This document shows positions 35,054 through 46,016 of a DNA stretch of 64,000 nucleotides, one piece after another (position 1 is the stretch's first letter; each line of letters opens with the position of its first letter). Both the position numbers and the translations under genes were made by a program. The notes beneath the pieces were generated by a model. It was not told where the DNA came from, made no database searches, and was given only the letters and a program-made list of their open reading frames with translations. Origin of the DNA: Artocarpus heterophyllus (Eukaryota; Streptophyta; Magnoliopsida; Rosales; Moraceae); contig CM046333.1 of the NCBI GenBank assembly GCA_025403435.1, positions 33,563,521 through 33,627,520 on the forward strand, given 5' to 3'.

Positions 35054-37083
35054 TGCTAAAAAAATAGTACGCACTAGAATTTTAAAATTTATATATTAGA
35101 GTATTTTTTAAAACACAAGTTCGACATGCTATATGCATAAATTAGCCAGATCTTACTAAACTTTTGTGTGCCGAAAAGCTCCTACAATCAATGAAGAGAA
35201 GTAACGTTCTAAAAGAACCTCAACTAATTGACCTTCTTTACTATTCTCTATCAACGATCGGAGTGAGTGTGGGCTCACGTCGTTTAGCTTTTACACCAAA
35301 TGATTTTCCTTCCAACCAATTAAGGGAACCCAAAGCTATAGTTCGTGATTTGCGAACAATAGCTCTTAGGGAGTTTCTAGAGTCTCACCGATAGAGTCTC
35401 ACTCTTAATCTCTCAACTAATCTAAATAAAAATGAGACTCACTCCCCTTTTATAGAGGTTGGGCCCAAGAGCTAGTCCCTATCAGATAAGGCCTTAAAAA
35501 TTCGAATCAAAATCAAATCAGAATCAATATCTGATAAAATTCGTGTAAAAGTGTGAGATCTCTTCATCGTCCGGTCGGTAGGCCGAACTGTCAGATCGAC
35601 CCACTGAACCTCCTCAATTAGCATGCCAAGCTTAAAGATCGGCCTACCAAACCTCTGATAAAAGATCCCTGCGAATCTTTATTTTCCACCTGAGATTCTT
35701 ACGATAGAGCCTTAGTTTTAATTCAAATAACCTAATAGAGAAGCTATCTGATTAAAATAGTCACATTTAAATAATCTCTAGGAAAATAAATATTTTTGAT
35801 AATTTAACAAGTTTATCTTGATTTATTTATTCAAAATTAAATCAACTAATAAACAAACAAGAATTATCCAATCTCAATAATTCAACAAGTTTATCTTGAA
35901 TTAATTTTATCATAAAATTAATTCAACTGATAAACAAATATGAATTATTTGATTCTTTTGAATTTCAGCCAATTTGATAAATCAGACATAAGTCATTAAT
36001 TATTGGAAAAACACACTATATCATTACAGGATTTTTATGAGCTAGCAAACGGGACTGATGGACCTATATAGTTCAAGCTCCCGATAATTATGAAACCCAA
36101 TATCCCAGATATACATTTTATAGTTATCAACTCCAACGCTATTTCACTAAAAGCTTAGTGTTGCACTCTTGAACTATATACAATTACGAATTCCATATAA
36201 CTAAGTCTTCATAACAAATCATAATGTATCGTATCCCCATAGGATTATCCATAATCGGCTTAAGGACAAGTTTTGTCTTACCTTTCTGATTATTTTTATC
36301 TTATATTCTATTATCTCAACATCAAAAAACTCATCATCTAAAGATGGTGTACCATTCGGTTACACCTATATATCCAAATGGTTGAGCACTCTAATTTTTC
36401 AATTACAGGATAACGTATATAAGAGGATATCACTACTCCTAAAGAGGAGCTATGGACTCTATATCTATGAATAACAAGTCTATGCTATCAAGAGTCATGC
36501 CTCTAACATACCAGTATGCATACCATTATAAAATGTGGATGTCACCCTTTGGTACATCAAACGACATAAGTCAAGATAATGAGCCCACTATTTATCTCAG
36601 GATTAAGATACAATACAAATGATTGTCTAAAGTGAATTGATTTGCTGAGACAGAATTATTAATCCAAATCAATTCACATTATATCCCGATCCAACACATC
36701 GTCACTTTTGACAATGTGTCAATGTTTCTATTCGTGGAGTCTACCTCCGATAGCCAAGAAAAACCATCTCTCATTAGGGATATAGACAACATAACAATCT
36801 TTGCATGAATAAAGTGGCCAACTTTATTCCCTCAATTGCGGGTCTTATGATTTAGACAGTCACTTTAAGAATCGTGTCTTTCGAATAATCTATCATTCAT
36901 ATGCCCAATTCTTAAAGGTTTAGACTGACAGTCTCAGATTTCTGTTTGATTAACATACATTCAACAAATATGAACATAAAGAGGACAAAATTTGGTATAT
37001 AAATAATAAATAAATTCTTTATTAATTAAAATGTCTCCAAAAACATATTACATTTTTTACTCCTTAGGCATATACGTCTAACA
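35054..37083 (-). repeat. Copia-2 5' LTR
   Basis: 2030 bp on the minus strand, starting TGTTAGACGTATATGCC at 37083 and ending at 35054 (TTCCAACA eroded to TTTTAGCA). Minus-strand TATAAAAG at 35447-35454. Motif cluster at 35572-35653, of mixed polarity. The most diverged of the full copia LTRs. The 3' LTR partner is missing. Confidence 0.9.
35447..35454 (-). promoter_or_regulatory. TATA box in Copia-2 LTR
   Basis: TATAAAAG on the minus strand followed by GGGAGTGAG, as in the other copies. Confidence 0.7.
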
Positions 37084-37906
37084 ACTCACAAATTCCTTGA
37101 TTAGTTATGTAGAATGGTTTATCATAGGTAATACAGGAGGTTACGCCAAACGGGTTATTGGACCTATTAGTGTGCAAGCCTAACAGTCTAGTTAGACTAT
37201 GGTTATGGCACTAGCCTAGTCCTACCGGACTGTGGGCGCTTACAGGTGGGGCAATTCAAGAAAAATGAAATTGATTAATTAATTAATTAATTTCATGATA
37301 ACATTTATTCAAATTTACTTATTAGGATTTTGTTGATAATTAATTATTTTGAATAATTAATTTAAATCCTAATTGTATTTGAATTTATATGAGGATCATT
37401 ATTCATAATTATTTAAATTAGATAATTATCTTGGATAATGGAATTCTAATTTAAATGGAATTATTTGAATAAAAATTATCCTAGATGATGCAGATTATCA
37501 CAAATCTCTACATTATGATTGGCTGAGATTTTAAATCATCCTTACCTAATATAGGTGTGTATACAAGGGATATCTCATCCTTGGGTAGCGTTTTCTATAG
37601 ATAAAGGAGAGAGAAAATCTTCTCTTAATCTTGATAGACTTCTACCACCTCTTACAGGCTTTACAAATAGATGCCTATCCTCCTCATTAAAAAACAAGTC
37701 AAAAAAGAGTGTTATTATATATCTTTTGATTGATAGAAATTAAGAAGAGTTTGTAGTAAGTTTCTATTGAGTTGTGCTATTTCTGATCTCCAATCAGTAG
37801 GTTAAATTAGATTTAATTTATTGTTTATAGCATCATGATTTAGAGTCCTGGTGATTTAGAAAAATTTTTAAAGTTCAGCTATGTCACTAGACCCTTTTTT
37901 CCAACA
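37084..37906 (+). repeat. LTR-like remnant, family uncertain
   Basis: No coding. AT-rich with an ATTAATTAATTAATTAAT palindrome near 37275. The right end reads ...CCCTTTTTTCCAACA, the same type of terminus as the copia LTRs here, preceded by a purine/pyrimidine-rich stretch. It may be the 3' part of a different copia LTR, broken on the left by Copia-2. No partner LTR is seen. Confidence 0.35.
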
Positions 37907-38510
37907 CCGAATTTGGCCATGTATAAGAAAGGAGGTCCCAACAAAGCATTTCGTCTAAGGCAAACCAAAAAGAGGGCCAAGCCACTGACTTGTGAGGAAC
38001 ACCCACTGCTCGCTGCCTCAAGCCAATGCTAGCGCAACCCCAGGACTCAGAACTTTTGACAAGAAGCAAAAATCTCTCAAAAAAAGATGCCTTGGACTGC
38101 AACATACTAACCATCCTATGGAAAGAGAAGCTCCAAAATTCCCTCCCCTACCACTTCTGATCGTTGTGCTGCACCGCCTTAACATAGAAGGCACGAAACT
38201 TCCCCCCAAGCCCAGCGAAACTCTTCCCCTCTCTCGCCCGCCCCGCCCCCCCCCACCAAAAGCACCGAATGTGCACCCACTGCCCAAAAACATCTTGTTA
38301 TCCTACGAGAGACTTTCTATGGAGATGGGAGTCTGGAAACCAGCCTCGCTGGTGTCGGACTTCGGCCCTTCAATGCCTCTTCTGGAAGTGGCTCAAGAAG
38401 AAAGAAAGCTAAGGGAAAAAAAAACCATAGTAGAGGAAAGAACAGGAAACGGCCCCGCATTTGTCATAACTATTAACAAGAAGAAAATTAAGAAAACATG
38501 ATAATCCTTT
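37907..38510 (+). other. Unassigned coding-like patch, proline-rich frame
   Basis: Much richer in GC than its surroundings, with a C-run near 38250. The longest frame (37992-38501, 169 aa) has no recognised domain. It has a Pro-rich middle (SRPPRPPPPKAPNVHPLP) and a Lys-rich end, with no signal peptide or membrane segment. Another frame upstream (from MYKKGGPNKAFRLRQTKKRA near 37919) stays open for about 37 codons, so a broken exon or pseudogene is possible. The minus-strand frame here is the Gly/Arg-rich shadow of the C-rich run. Confidence 0.3.
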
Positions 38511-38944
38511 TTCCCCCCGTTTTCCGTTAGTACGGTTTGCTTGCAATGCATCTGCTTTTCATTTACTGCATATTGGCATTAGATAATTTTTTGTTAGCAT
38601 ATGGTGCGTAAGTTTAAAAGACGCGGATGCAAATAAATCCACTAGTAACTTTATTAATTTCTCTTCTTTCGTTTTTCCTGAGAAACTTTTCACATTAATG
38701 TGAATTTATGAAAACGTAAAAGAATGCAATAGTTGAAGATAATAATATTGAAAGGCATCAAAGAAGAATCACTCATTGCCTTTTTAATATTTATTTATCT
38801 ATTTGATGATACAATAACAAAAAACAGTTTAATTTTCTTTATAGTATTCAATATAAATATTCAAATATTCTTTTATATAATTAAATAATCAATAATTATA
38901 TAGCATGTAAATTTAGGCCTTTAGATAAAGAGATAGATTGATAA
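38511..38944. other. AT-rich intergenic DNA
   Basis: No convincing gene or repeat structure seen. Confidence 0.6.
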
Positions 38945-40005
38945 ATAATTTTTGAATTTTTTTCTTTTTATAGAATTAGTCTATGTAGTCAATTTTGTCT
39001 TATAAATACTCCCTAAACTCAAAAAATATGTAATGAATGGTCTCCCTGTTAAATTTTAAATGAAAGTAATTAACTTTGCCAGATCCTTAAACTATCTCAT
39101 TTCTCTATAAACAGTCCATATGTTAAAATTGTACTATATTTAGTCCCTAAACAAAAAAAAAGTGCCAAAATCAGTTATTTTGTTAAGTAAATATATAACA
39201 AAAACATTAAACATAAGAAGTTGTACTAGATTTACAGTCCCTATATTTTTATAACATCTCATAATAATAAATTTAAAAATTTATATTATTAGAAATATAT
39301 TGTGTAATATACTCATTTTAACCCATTTATATTCATTCTAATATGTTATTTTAGGTTTTTCATTTTATTTTCTTAGTAAAAAATCAAATTTTGTAAGAAA
39401 TAAAAATTACAAACAAATTTATCTCATGTAATATATGAAGATATATATCATAATAATAAATTATAAATACTTGTATATATCTTACCCATTTCTTTTTGAA
39501 ATTTTTCAATATCAAACTGAGGAATATTCTCCCAAAAAAAAAAACGAGTAAAAGCAATTAACTGCAACCCCCACTTCATAATACAGCAAAGCATAACACA
39601 CGGTTACTTTCTAACATTATTTTTTGTGCTCTAATAAAAATTAAAAAAAAAAAACATTTTTATTCATAATAGGTGTCAATAGAAAAACTTTTTTTTTTTT
39701 GGTTTAAGGACTAAATATCTAGTATAACTTTACATATTTAATGTTTTCCATATACGTATTTAATAAAGTAACTAATTTTGAAATATTTTTTTTAGTTCAA
39801 GGACTAGTACAAACAAATGGACTGTTTATAGAGGAAAAAAAAAGTTCACGAACTTTTTATGAAATAAAGTTAACTATTTTTGTCTAGAATTTAACAAAAT
39901 AACCATTTATGAGGCACTTTTTAAGTTCATCAACTATTTATGAGAGAAAATTAATTATATATAGAGACTAATTCTTGCAAAAAAAAATTGAGGAACTATT
40001 CTTTG
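38945..40005. mobile_element. Non-coding element with long inverted repeats (about 250-300 bp arms)
   Basis: The left arm (about 38960-39240) and right arm (about 39690-39990) are imperfect reverse complements. Shared blocks include CTCTATAAACAGTCCAT, TTTAGTCCCTAAAC/TTTAGTCCTTAAAC, AAAATCAGTTATTTTGTTAA and GTTGTACTAGAT. The 450-bp centre is AT-rich and noncoding. The long arms and lack of a transposase suggest a foldback or non-autonomous DNA transposon (Mutator-like or similar). Exact ends and a target duplication could not be fixed by eye. Confidence 0.6.
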
Positions 40006-40593
40006 ATAGGAATCAACAAATAGGGGATGTGGTGATTGATATTTTATCTCCCTATTTCTTATAATGTGTCAGGCAATAAAATTATTTGTAAGTAAACACG
40101 TTCATAAACAGAAAATTTCTTTCTCTTTCCTAATGACGCAAAAAAATCAGGTCCTTAAATATTAATGACGGTATTCTTCGTTTCTTTATGCCTAAACCGG
40201 TTATAATGACAGTTTGGTGAAAAGATTTTTTTAGGGGGTCCAACGGATATTTCAAAATCATGCGAAGTTTATTCTTTTGTATTTCCTCATTCCGTTGTTG
40301 CCTTAGCTGCATCGCTTTGTTCGTGTTTGGTCTTATCATTAAACTTCAAACTTTGGAGGTTTTGTCACTGCACAACGAAAAGTAATTTGAGTAAAATATT
40401 ATTTAAAAAAGGTCAACTTTGACAACAAAAAGTAAAACCAAAAGCAACATCCGTTTAAAGGAAAAAAAAAAAAAAAAAAAAAACAACAGCAAATACAACA
40501 TATATTAATTTAAAACACTCGATTTATTCGATTAAAAGTACTACGTACAGGCACACTATAGTTTACAGATAACATAGATAGCAGAACATGAAG
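40006..40593. other. AT-rich intergenic DNA with a poly-A run
   Basis: A run of 22 A at 40462-40483. The minus-strand frame at 40130-40339 has no recognisable features. Downstream of the cysteine-rich gene on its strand, so it may hold that gene's 3' end. Confidence 0.5.
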
Positions 40594-40684
40594 CTATATA
40601 TATAAAAATATAGTAGCCGAGGTGCAAATAACATTGCTTACTTTTTGATGGTACGTATTAATTATTTGGCCGACATATTGGCAA

Positions 40685-40942
40685 CTAAAAAAAGCTTTCA
40701 CCGAAATAGCAATAGCATTCATTACCACATTCTTTGCTTGAACCACAATAGGTAGCACGACAAGCAGCTTTATAATTGGGATGAATATGATCCCGATTTG
40801 CTCCAAGAAGAAGTTCAATGACATCATTCTGATGAAAGCGGCCGCCGGAGGCAATTTTGGCAAAGCCGGGGATTATGAGAAGTATTGCTATTATGGTCAA
40901 CACCGACAATAAAGTTGCCTGAATATTCTTACGCTCCTCCAT
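40685..40942 (-). CDS. Small secreted cysteine-rich (knottin-like) peptide, possibly truncated
   Basis: 85 residues. Residues 1-30 form a basic start plus hydrophobic stretch (LLSVLTIIAILLIIPGFA) typical of a secretion signal. A propeptide-like middle follows. The C-terminus has five Cys spaced C-x4-C-x5-C-x3-C-x1-C, close to cystine-knot peptides such as squash-type inhibitors, which have six Cys. A stop follows in a T7 run at about 40686-40692; in the next frame a Cys comes just after it, so the sixth Cys may have been lost by a one-base slip. A TATA box lies 62-72 bp upstream of the ATG. No homologue is recognised with certainty; protease inhibitor or defence/signalling peptide is inference. 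This is the only good non-transposon gene in the window. Confidence 0.55.
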   Translation of the reverse strand: MEERKNIQATLLSVLTIIAILLIIPGFAKIASGGRFHQNDVIELLLGANRDHIHPNYKAACRATYCGSSKECGNECYCYFGESFF

Positions 40943-41003
40943 GTTTCTTGATATATATTTTTCTCTTTATGTTTTACTGATGAGTCCTCCCAAATATTGA
41001 TCT

Positions 41004-41012
41004 CTTTTTATA
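41004..41012 (-). promoter_or_regulatory. TATA box of the cysteine-rich peptide gene
   Basis: Minus-strand TATAAAAAG in the context CGCCTATAAAAAGAG. A start about 30 bp downstream would leave a leader of roughly 30-40 bases before the ATG at 40942. Confidence 0.6.
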
Positions 41013-41022
41013 GGCGCGGAAG

Positions 41023-43765
41023 TATGAGTGAAATCCTGTTGTTTACCATTTTTATCTTGTGTTTTAGACTTATTAAGCATCGTATTTTTAATTTTTGATC
41101 TTATATAAAAATATATATCTTTTTTGATCAACTTTTAATTTGACCTCAAATACTCAAAATATTCGCAAAATACAAAAAAAAAAAAGAAAAATTTTAAAAA
41201 TTAAATCATGGGTTTTGATCAAAAAATTATAACCTGCAAAAAAAAATATTAGCACCATATGTTTTATTAGTACGTGAAAAGTTGCCTTCAAATAAATAAA
41301 CCACAAACCTATATATTAAACAATGTCTGTCCTTTTGCTTTAATTACTCAGATGTCATCATCTCTCTTTGTACTACACTCTTATTATTCCCTCCAATCTT
41401 TTTGAAAGAAGAAATTGAAAAAGAAAGAACATGAAGAATGCTAAAATTAAAACATGGTGCCAAAAATTAGCAAACAATTAAAAGGCCATTTGGTAAAATT
41501 TAAAATAATTTTTTAGTTTTATATATTACAATAAAAATGATTATAATTAATGATTTTAAATATTATACCAAACCCTAAGTAAAAATCACATAGGAGGGAA
41601 ATTCTCCGTATCAACGTGGTAGAACCACCAAATAAAAAGAGGGGGCCACCAAATCTTGTACTATAGCTCCCTTTGACGAACATGTGACTATGACCACTAG
41701 ATTGAAAGTGAAAACATGAGATAATTAGTGCGGATGGCGGACAAATACCATCTGGATTGGATGATGCCACATCTACAAAACCTTTCACAATCTTTACCAC
41801 ATGGCATGACAGAGCCTAGCACTAAATAGACTACAAAGCCTTAATTGTTAGGACCGTCAACGTCTGCCCTTCCAAAAGACCAACAAAATTTTCAAATTAA
41901 ATAACCACTGCTTAAAAACTTAAAAACAGATAGACATGCTACGCATTATGTAGACACTAATACGGTTGTACCAGCAAAGAATACCCAAGCAACAAAGCAA
42001 GACGCAGGACCTGAAATGGAAGTCAGGATCAGATTCCCAATGCAATTTCTCTACGTTTTCGTTTAAATATATTTGTGGATTTAATCGTGTTTTGCCACTC
42101 AGTGGTTGCCGATAGATAATCTGTACCAGGGTATCCACATCATAAGGTTGTGATATTGTCTTCAAATATATATATATTTATTTATTTATTTATTTTGTGA
42201 CATAAATCAATCCAAACCCTTTATTTTGTATCATACCTATAAGGAGCCCTAGAAACAAAGTGTGAAATAAAAGAAGAGAGAGAATGTGCAAAAGCAAAAT
42301 GTTAAAGGCACAACATATATCAATCAATTTTCACAAAAATGTGAATGGAATAAAAGTACCAAACATGAGGAAGTTCAACCAAGGTAAAAGAGGCAAAAAA
42401 GAACACAAATAATGAGAAGTCGAATTCCCAAGAGATAATAAATTTTCTATTTGGGGTAAAAGAAAGATGTGTGAAAAAAGTAAAGAGAATGCTATTCATG
42501 CCAAACCTTACATACGTTTTGTCAAATTCACTTTAGCATCATTCTTTCTGACTATAAGACCATGGTAGTTTAAAATATCAAGGAGTGTTTTTTGTACTTG
42601 AAAGTTTTGGAAATTCTTTCCTATTAAAGTTATTGACGTCATATTATTCTCAAACACATACACACCTTGAATTAAGTGCATAAGTTGAATTGATTCTTAT
42701 CTGGTTGAAAAATAAAATGAAGTGTTTTTGTGTCACATCTGGAAAAATACTCTTGTTTCGTGATTATGCAGCTTAGTGTTCTATTTTTTAAATCATTCAC
42801 CAATCGTCTGCACAGACCTTGCTTGACTGTCCTGTTCACACACTGCACACACCCTCAAACTCGCTCTTTAATGGCAATATAGCTTCTCTATATGCTTGTT
42901 CACACACTGCCTTGTATTACAACGTTATTGACATATAGTTTTTGGATTGTTAGTGTGCACACAAATTACTAACATCGTTCTTTCAAATCTCATTGACACA
43001 TAGGAGGTTACCAAACGAAATTTAAAGTGCTCAATGTGCATGAGGATGGGAGTTCAAACTCTATGAATCTCAACCGATTTATCATTTTAAAATTTAATTT
43101 TGAGATTTTACTTTTGAATTTAATTTAAAGGAATTAAATAGCCTTAGCTTCCAGAAATTTTCACCTAAATTAAATGTCTCAAGATTTCATCTCGCTTTCA
43201 CCCTCTCCAAATGTGAAGGCTTTAAATAATGTCCAAAAAACGTCTCAAAACAAAACTCATACTCTAAAATCACAGACGCAATAGCATATGTCATCATCTA
43301 TACCAATTATATAGTCGAAACTTGGAACCGGAACCAAACAAGCAACACAAATCGCCTTGACAGAAAGAGAAATCGAATTCCCCAAACAATTGACTCACAT
43401 GCTCAACATCCCTAGGCCTAAAGCCTCCGTCGGACCCTCAATCTCTGGTCGGGATCTCGCATTTTCGACCACCATGGCAAGACCTCACTCTTGGCCAAGA
43501 CCTATAGATCTTTGTGTTGGCGTTGAGATTTGATGGTAACAAGCTCTCCAAGGGTGAGAGCTTCTTCATCATCGAGCCCAACATGGATATTCAGACTTCA
43601 ATGATAGATTCAGCATCACGAGAGAGATGGCTTTCCCAAAGATGTCTTTTAGCCATGACATGAACGGATAAGGGCTTTTTTTTTTTTTTTTAATTATGGA
43701 TTGGATCCAATTGAGACCTAAAGGATTTGATTCAATTGATACCAAACAAATTTGAGACAAACAAA
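41023..43765. other. AT-rich low-copy intergenic DNA
   Basis: No gene can be supported. Minus-strand frames at 41519-41800 and 41920-42165 are open but lack recognisable domains. There is a TATT/TTTA run near 42168-42195. A short partly repeated TTCACACACTGC occurs at about 42835 and 42900. The last 200 bp are host DNA for the long-LTR element. Confidence 0.5.
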
Positions 43766-43770
43766 CAAAC
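43766..43770. repeat. Target-site duplication of the long-LTR element, left copy (CAAAC)
   Basis: CAAAC precedes the LTR and recurs at 55767-55771. The left site lies in an ACAAACAAAC run. Confidence 0.85.
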
Positions 43771-44916
43771 TGTGACGACCCGCCTTTTTGGGCAGTCACT
43801 TTACTTACTTAAACATCGTTTCGTAAACAGTAATCTTACTTACTTAGTAAGAAAAATACTGAAATAAATTTTTTTTTTCTTTAAACGTTCTTTAAAACTG
43901 ATGCGACTTCTGTCGCCAATCAAGTTGAGACATCGCTCAACACTTGTCCTTAAAATCATTTCAAATCGTTTCTTAAAACTTAATAAGAGATCATTATTAA
44001 ATCATAGCTTAAAACTTTGAATACATTCCTTAAAACTCTGATTTTCTTTAAACTTTGAAAACACAACATTAAACAATGAAAAACTTTTTCTTTACATAGC
44101 GGAAGCAAACAGTGATGGTATCTATACCCAAATCTTCGCATCTGTCCTCCGCAGCACCCAGCTCTTTTAACGTGTCCTATTGGTTATCCATAAAACTACC
44201 TACAACATGAAGAAACTTTTTATGAGCTTTCGCTCAGTAAGTTCAAACAAAATCTCACAAAGCATTTAAACATGCATTAAAAAAAAACCTTTCTAGAACG
44301 TTTCCCATAAACGTTTTCCTAAAACAATTGCTATAACGTTTCTTTTAAACGTTTTTCACAAAATATCTAACATAAAATAATCCTCAGATTGCTCTTCATA
44401 ACGTCATTCATGTTTTCATAAACATTTAATACAAAACATTCCTTAGAATGTTTTTCATAGCATATAAATGTTTCACAATAAACAAATCAAATACAATCAC
44501 AATGCATGTTTTAATTTATGCTCAATTATGAACTTTCGATTATGAGCATCTTATGACCATTCTTTCTTACTTTGACTTTCTATCCTTGTTCCTTTTATTT
44601 TCTTATCTTACACTTTAACTTTCCACCTTTTGTTCCTTAACTTTCTTTATCTTATAACTTTTAGTGTTCGTACCAACATCTTTAATCATGAGATCATAAA
44701 CGTGATACTTCCCTTGTGGAAGACTTAAGACCATCGAACTTCGAGGTCGTATACCTCACATCTGGGAGGTCAAACTTTAACTATACTTTTATTACCTCAC
44801 AACGAGGAGGCTGGTATGACACTTTCTTTTCAACTTTACGTTACCTTCTTATTAACCTTAGTGAGCACATCAAATGCAACCACATCATATGCAAATACAC
44901 TTATAAATCATTGCTT

Positions 44917-45392
44917 GTACTATAAAATCTATTGCATAACAAATGCAACTTCAAATGCAAACACATTTTGATAATCATAATTTGTACTCTAAAACTTATT
45001 GCGTAACAAATGCAACTTATTGCATAACAAATGCATCATATAACACAATCACATTTTGCGAATCATAACTTTTATTCTGAAACTTATTGCATAACAAATG
45101 CAACATATTGCATAACAAATGCATCATATAACGCAATCACATTTTGCGAATCATAACTTTCATTCTGAAACTTATTGCATAACAAATGCAATATATTGCA
45201 TAACAAATGCATCATATAACGCAATCACATTTTGCGAATCATAACTTTTATTCTGAAACATATTGCATAACAAATGCATTATATAACGCAATCACATTTT
45301 GCAAATCATAACATTTATTCTGAAACTTATTGCATAACAAATTCATCATATAACACAATCACATTTCGCAAATTATATTTCTTCTTTGAAAC
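44917..45392 (-). repeat. 88-bp tandem array, about four units (3' LTR)
   Basis: The unit contains two ATTGCATAACAAATGCA blocks plus ACGCAATCACATTTTGCGAA. Starts of successive units, for example 45084 and 45172, are 88 bp apart. TGCAT...ATGCA is self-complementary. Confidence 0.85.
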
Positions 45393-46016
45393 ATATTGCA
45401 TACAATGTAATATATATCACAATCACATATTGCATATTATAACTTTTATCATAAAACATATTGCATACAAATGCAATATATATCGCAATCACATATTGCA
45501 TATCATAAGTTTTATCCTAAAACATATTGCATACAAATGCAATATATTATGCAATCACATATTGCATATCATAACTCTTATCCTAAAATATATTACATAC
45601 AAATGCAATATATTACACAATCACATATTGTGTATCATAACTCTTATCCTAAAACATATTGCATACAAATGCAATATTTTACGCAATCACATATTGCTTA
45701 TCATAACTTTTATCCTAAAACATATTGCATATAAATGCAATATTTTACGCAATCACATATTGCGTATCATAACTCTTATCCTAAAACATATTGCATATAA
45801 ATGCAATATTTTATGCAATCATATATTGCATATCATAACTTTTATCCTAAAACATATTGCATACAAATGCAATATTTTACGCAATCACATATTGCCTATC
45901 ATAACTCTTATCATAAAACATATTGCATACAAATGCAATATATTACGCAATCGTATATTGCATATCATAACTTTTATCCTAAAATATATTGCATACAAAT
46001 GCAATATATTACATAG
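45393..46016 (-). repeat. 66-bp tandem hairpin array, about 9 units (3' LTR)
   Basis: Each unit holds ATATTGCAT-ACAA-ATGCAATAT, a perfect 9-bp stem with a 4-base loop, then a GCAATCACATATTGC block. The period is a multiple of 3 and lacks stops in two frames, which explains the repetitive 251- and 87-residue open frames. These are not proteins in my reading. Confidence 0.88.

Noticed and set aside
35164..35394. 76-residue frame on the plus strand
   Set aside because: Antisense to the Copia-2 LTR, with no features of its own.
41920..42165. 81-residue minus-strand frame, and 93-residue frame at 41519-41800
   Set aside because: Open but without recognisable domains, signal or promoter. Could be chance in AT-rich DNA; not strong enough to call.
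44917..46016. Possible CRISPR-like repeat array
   Set aside because: Units are contiguous tandem repeats without unique spacers, in a plant LTR, with no cas genes.
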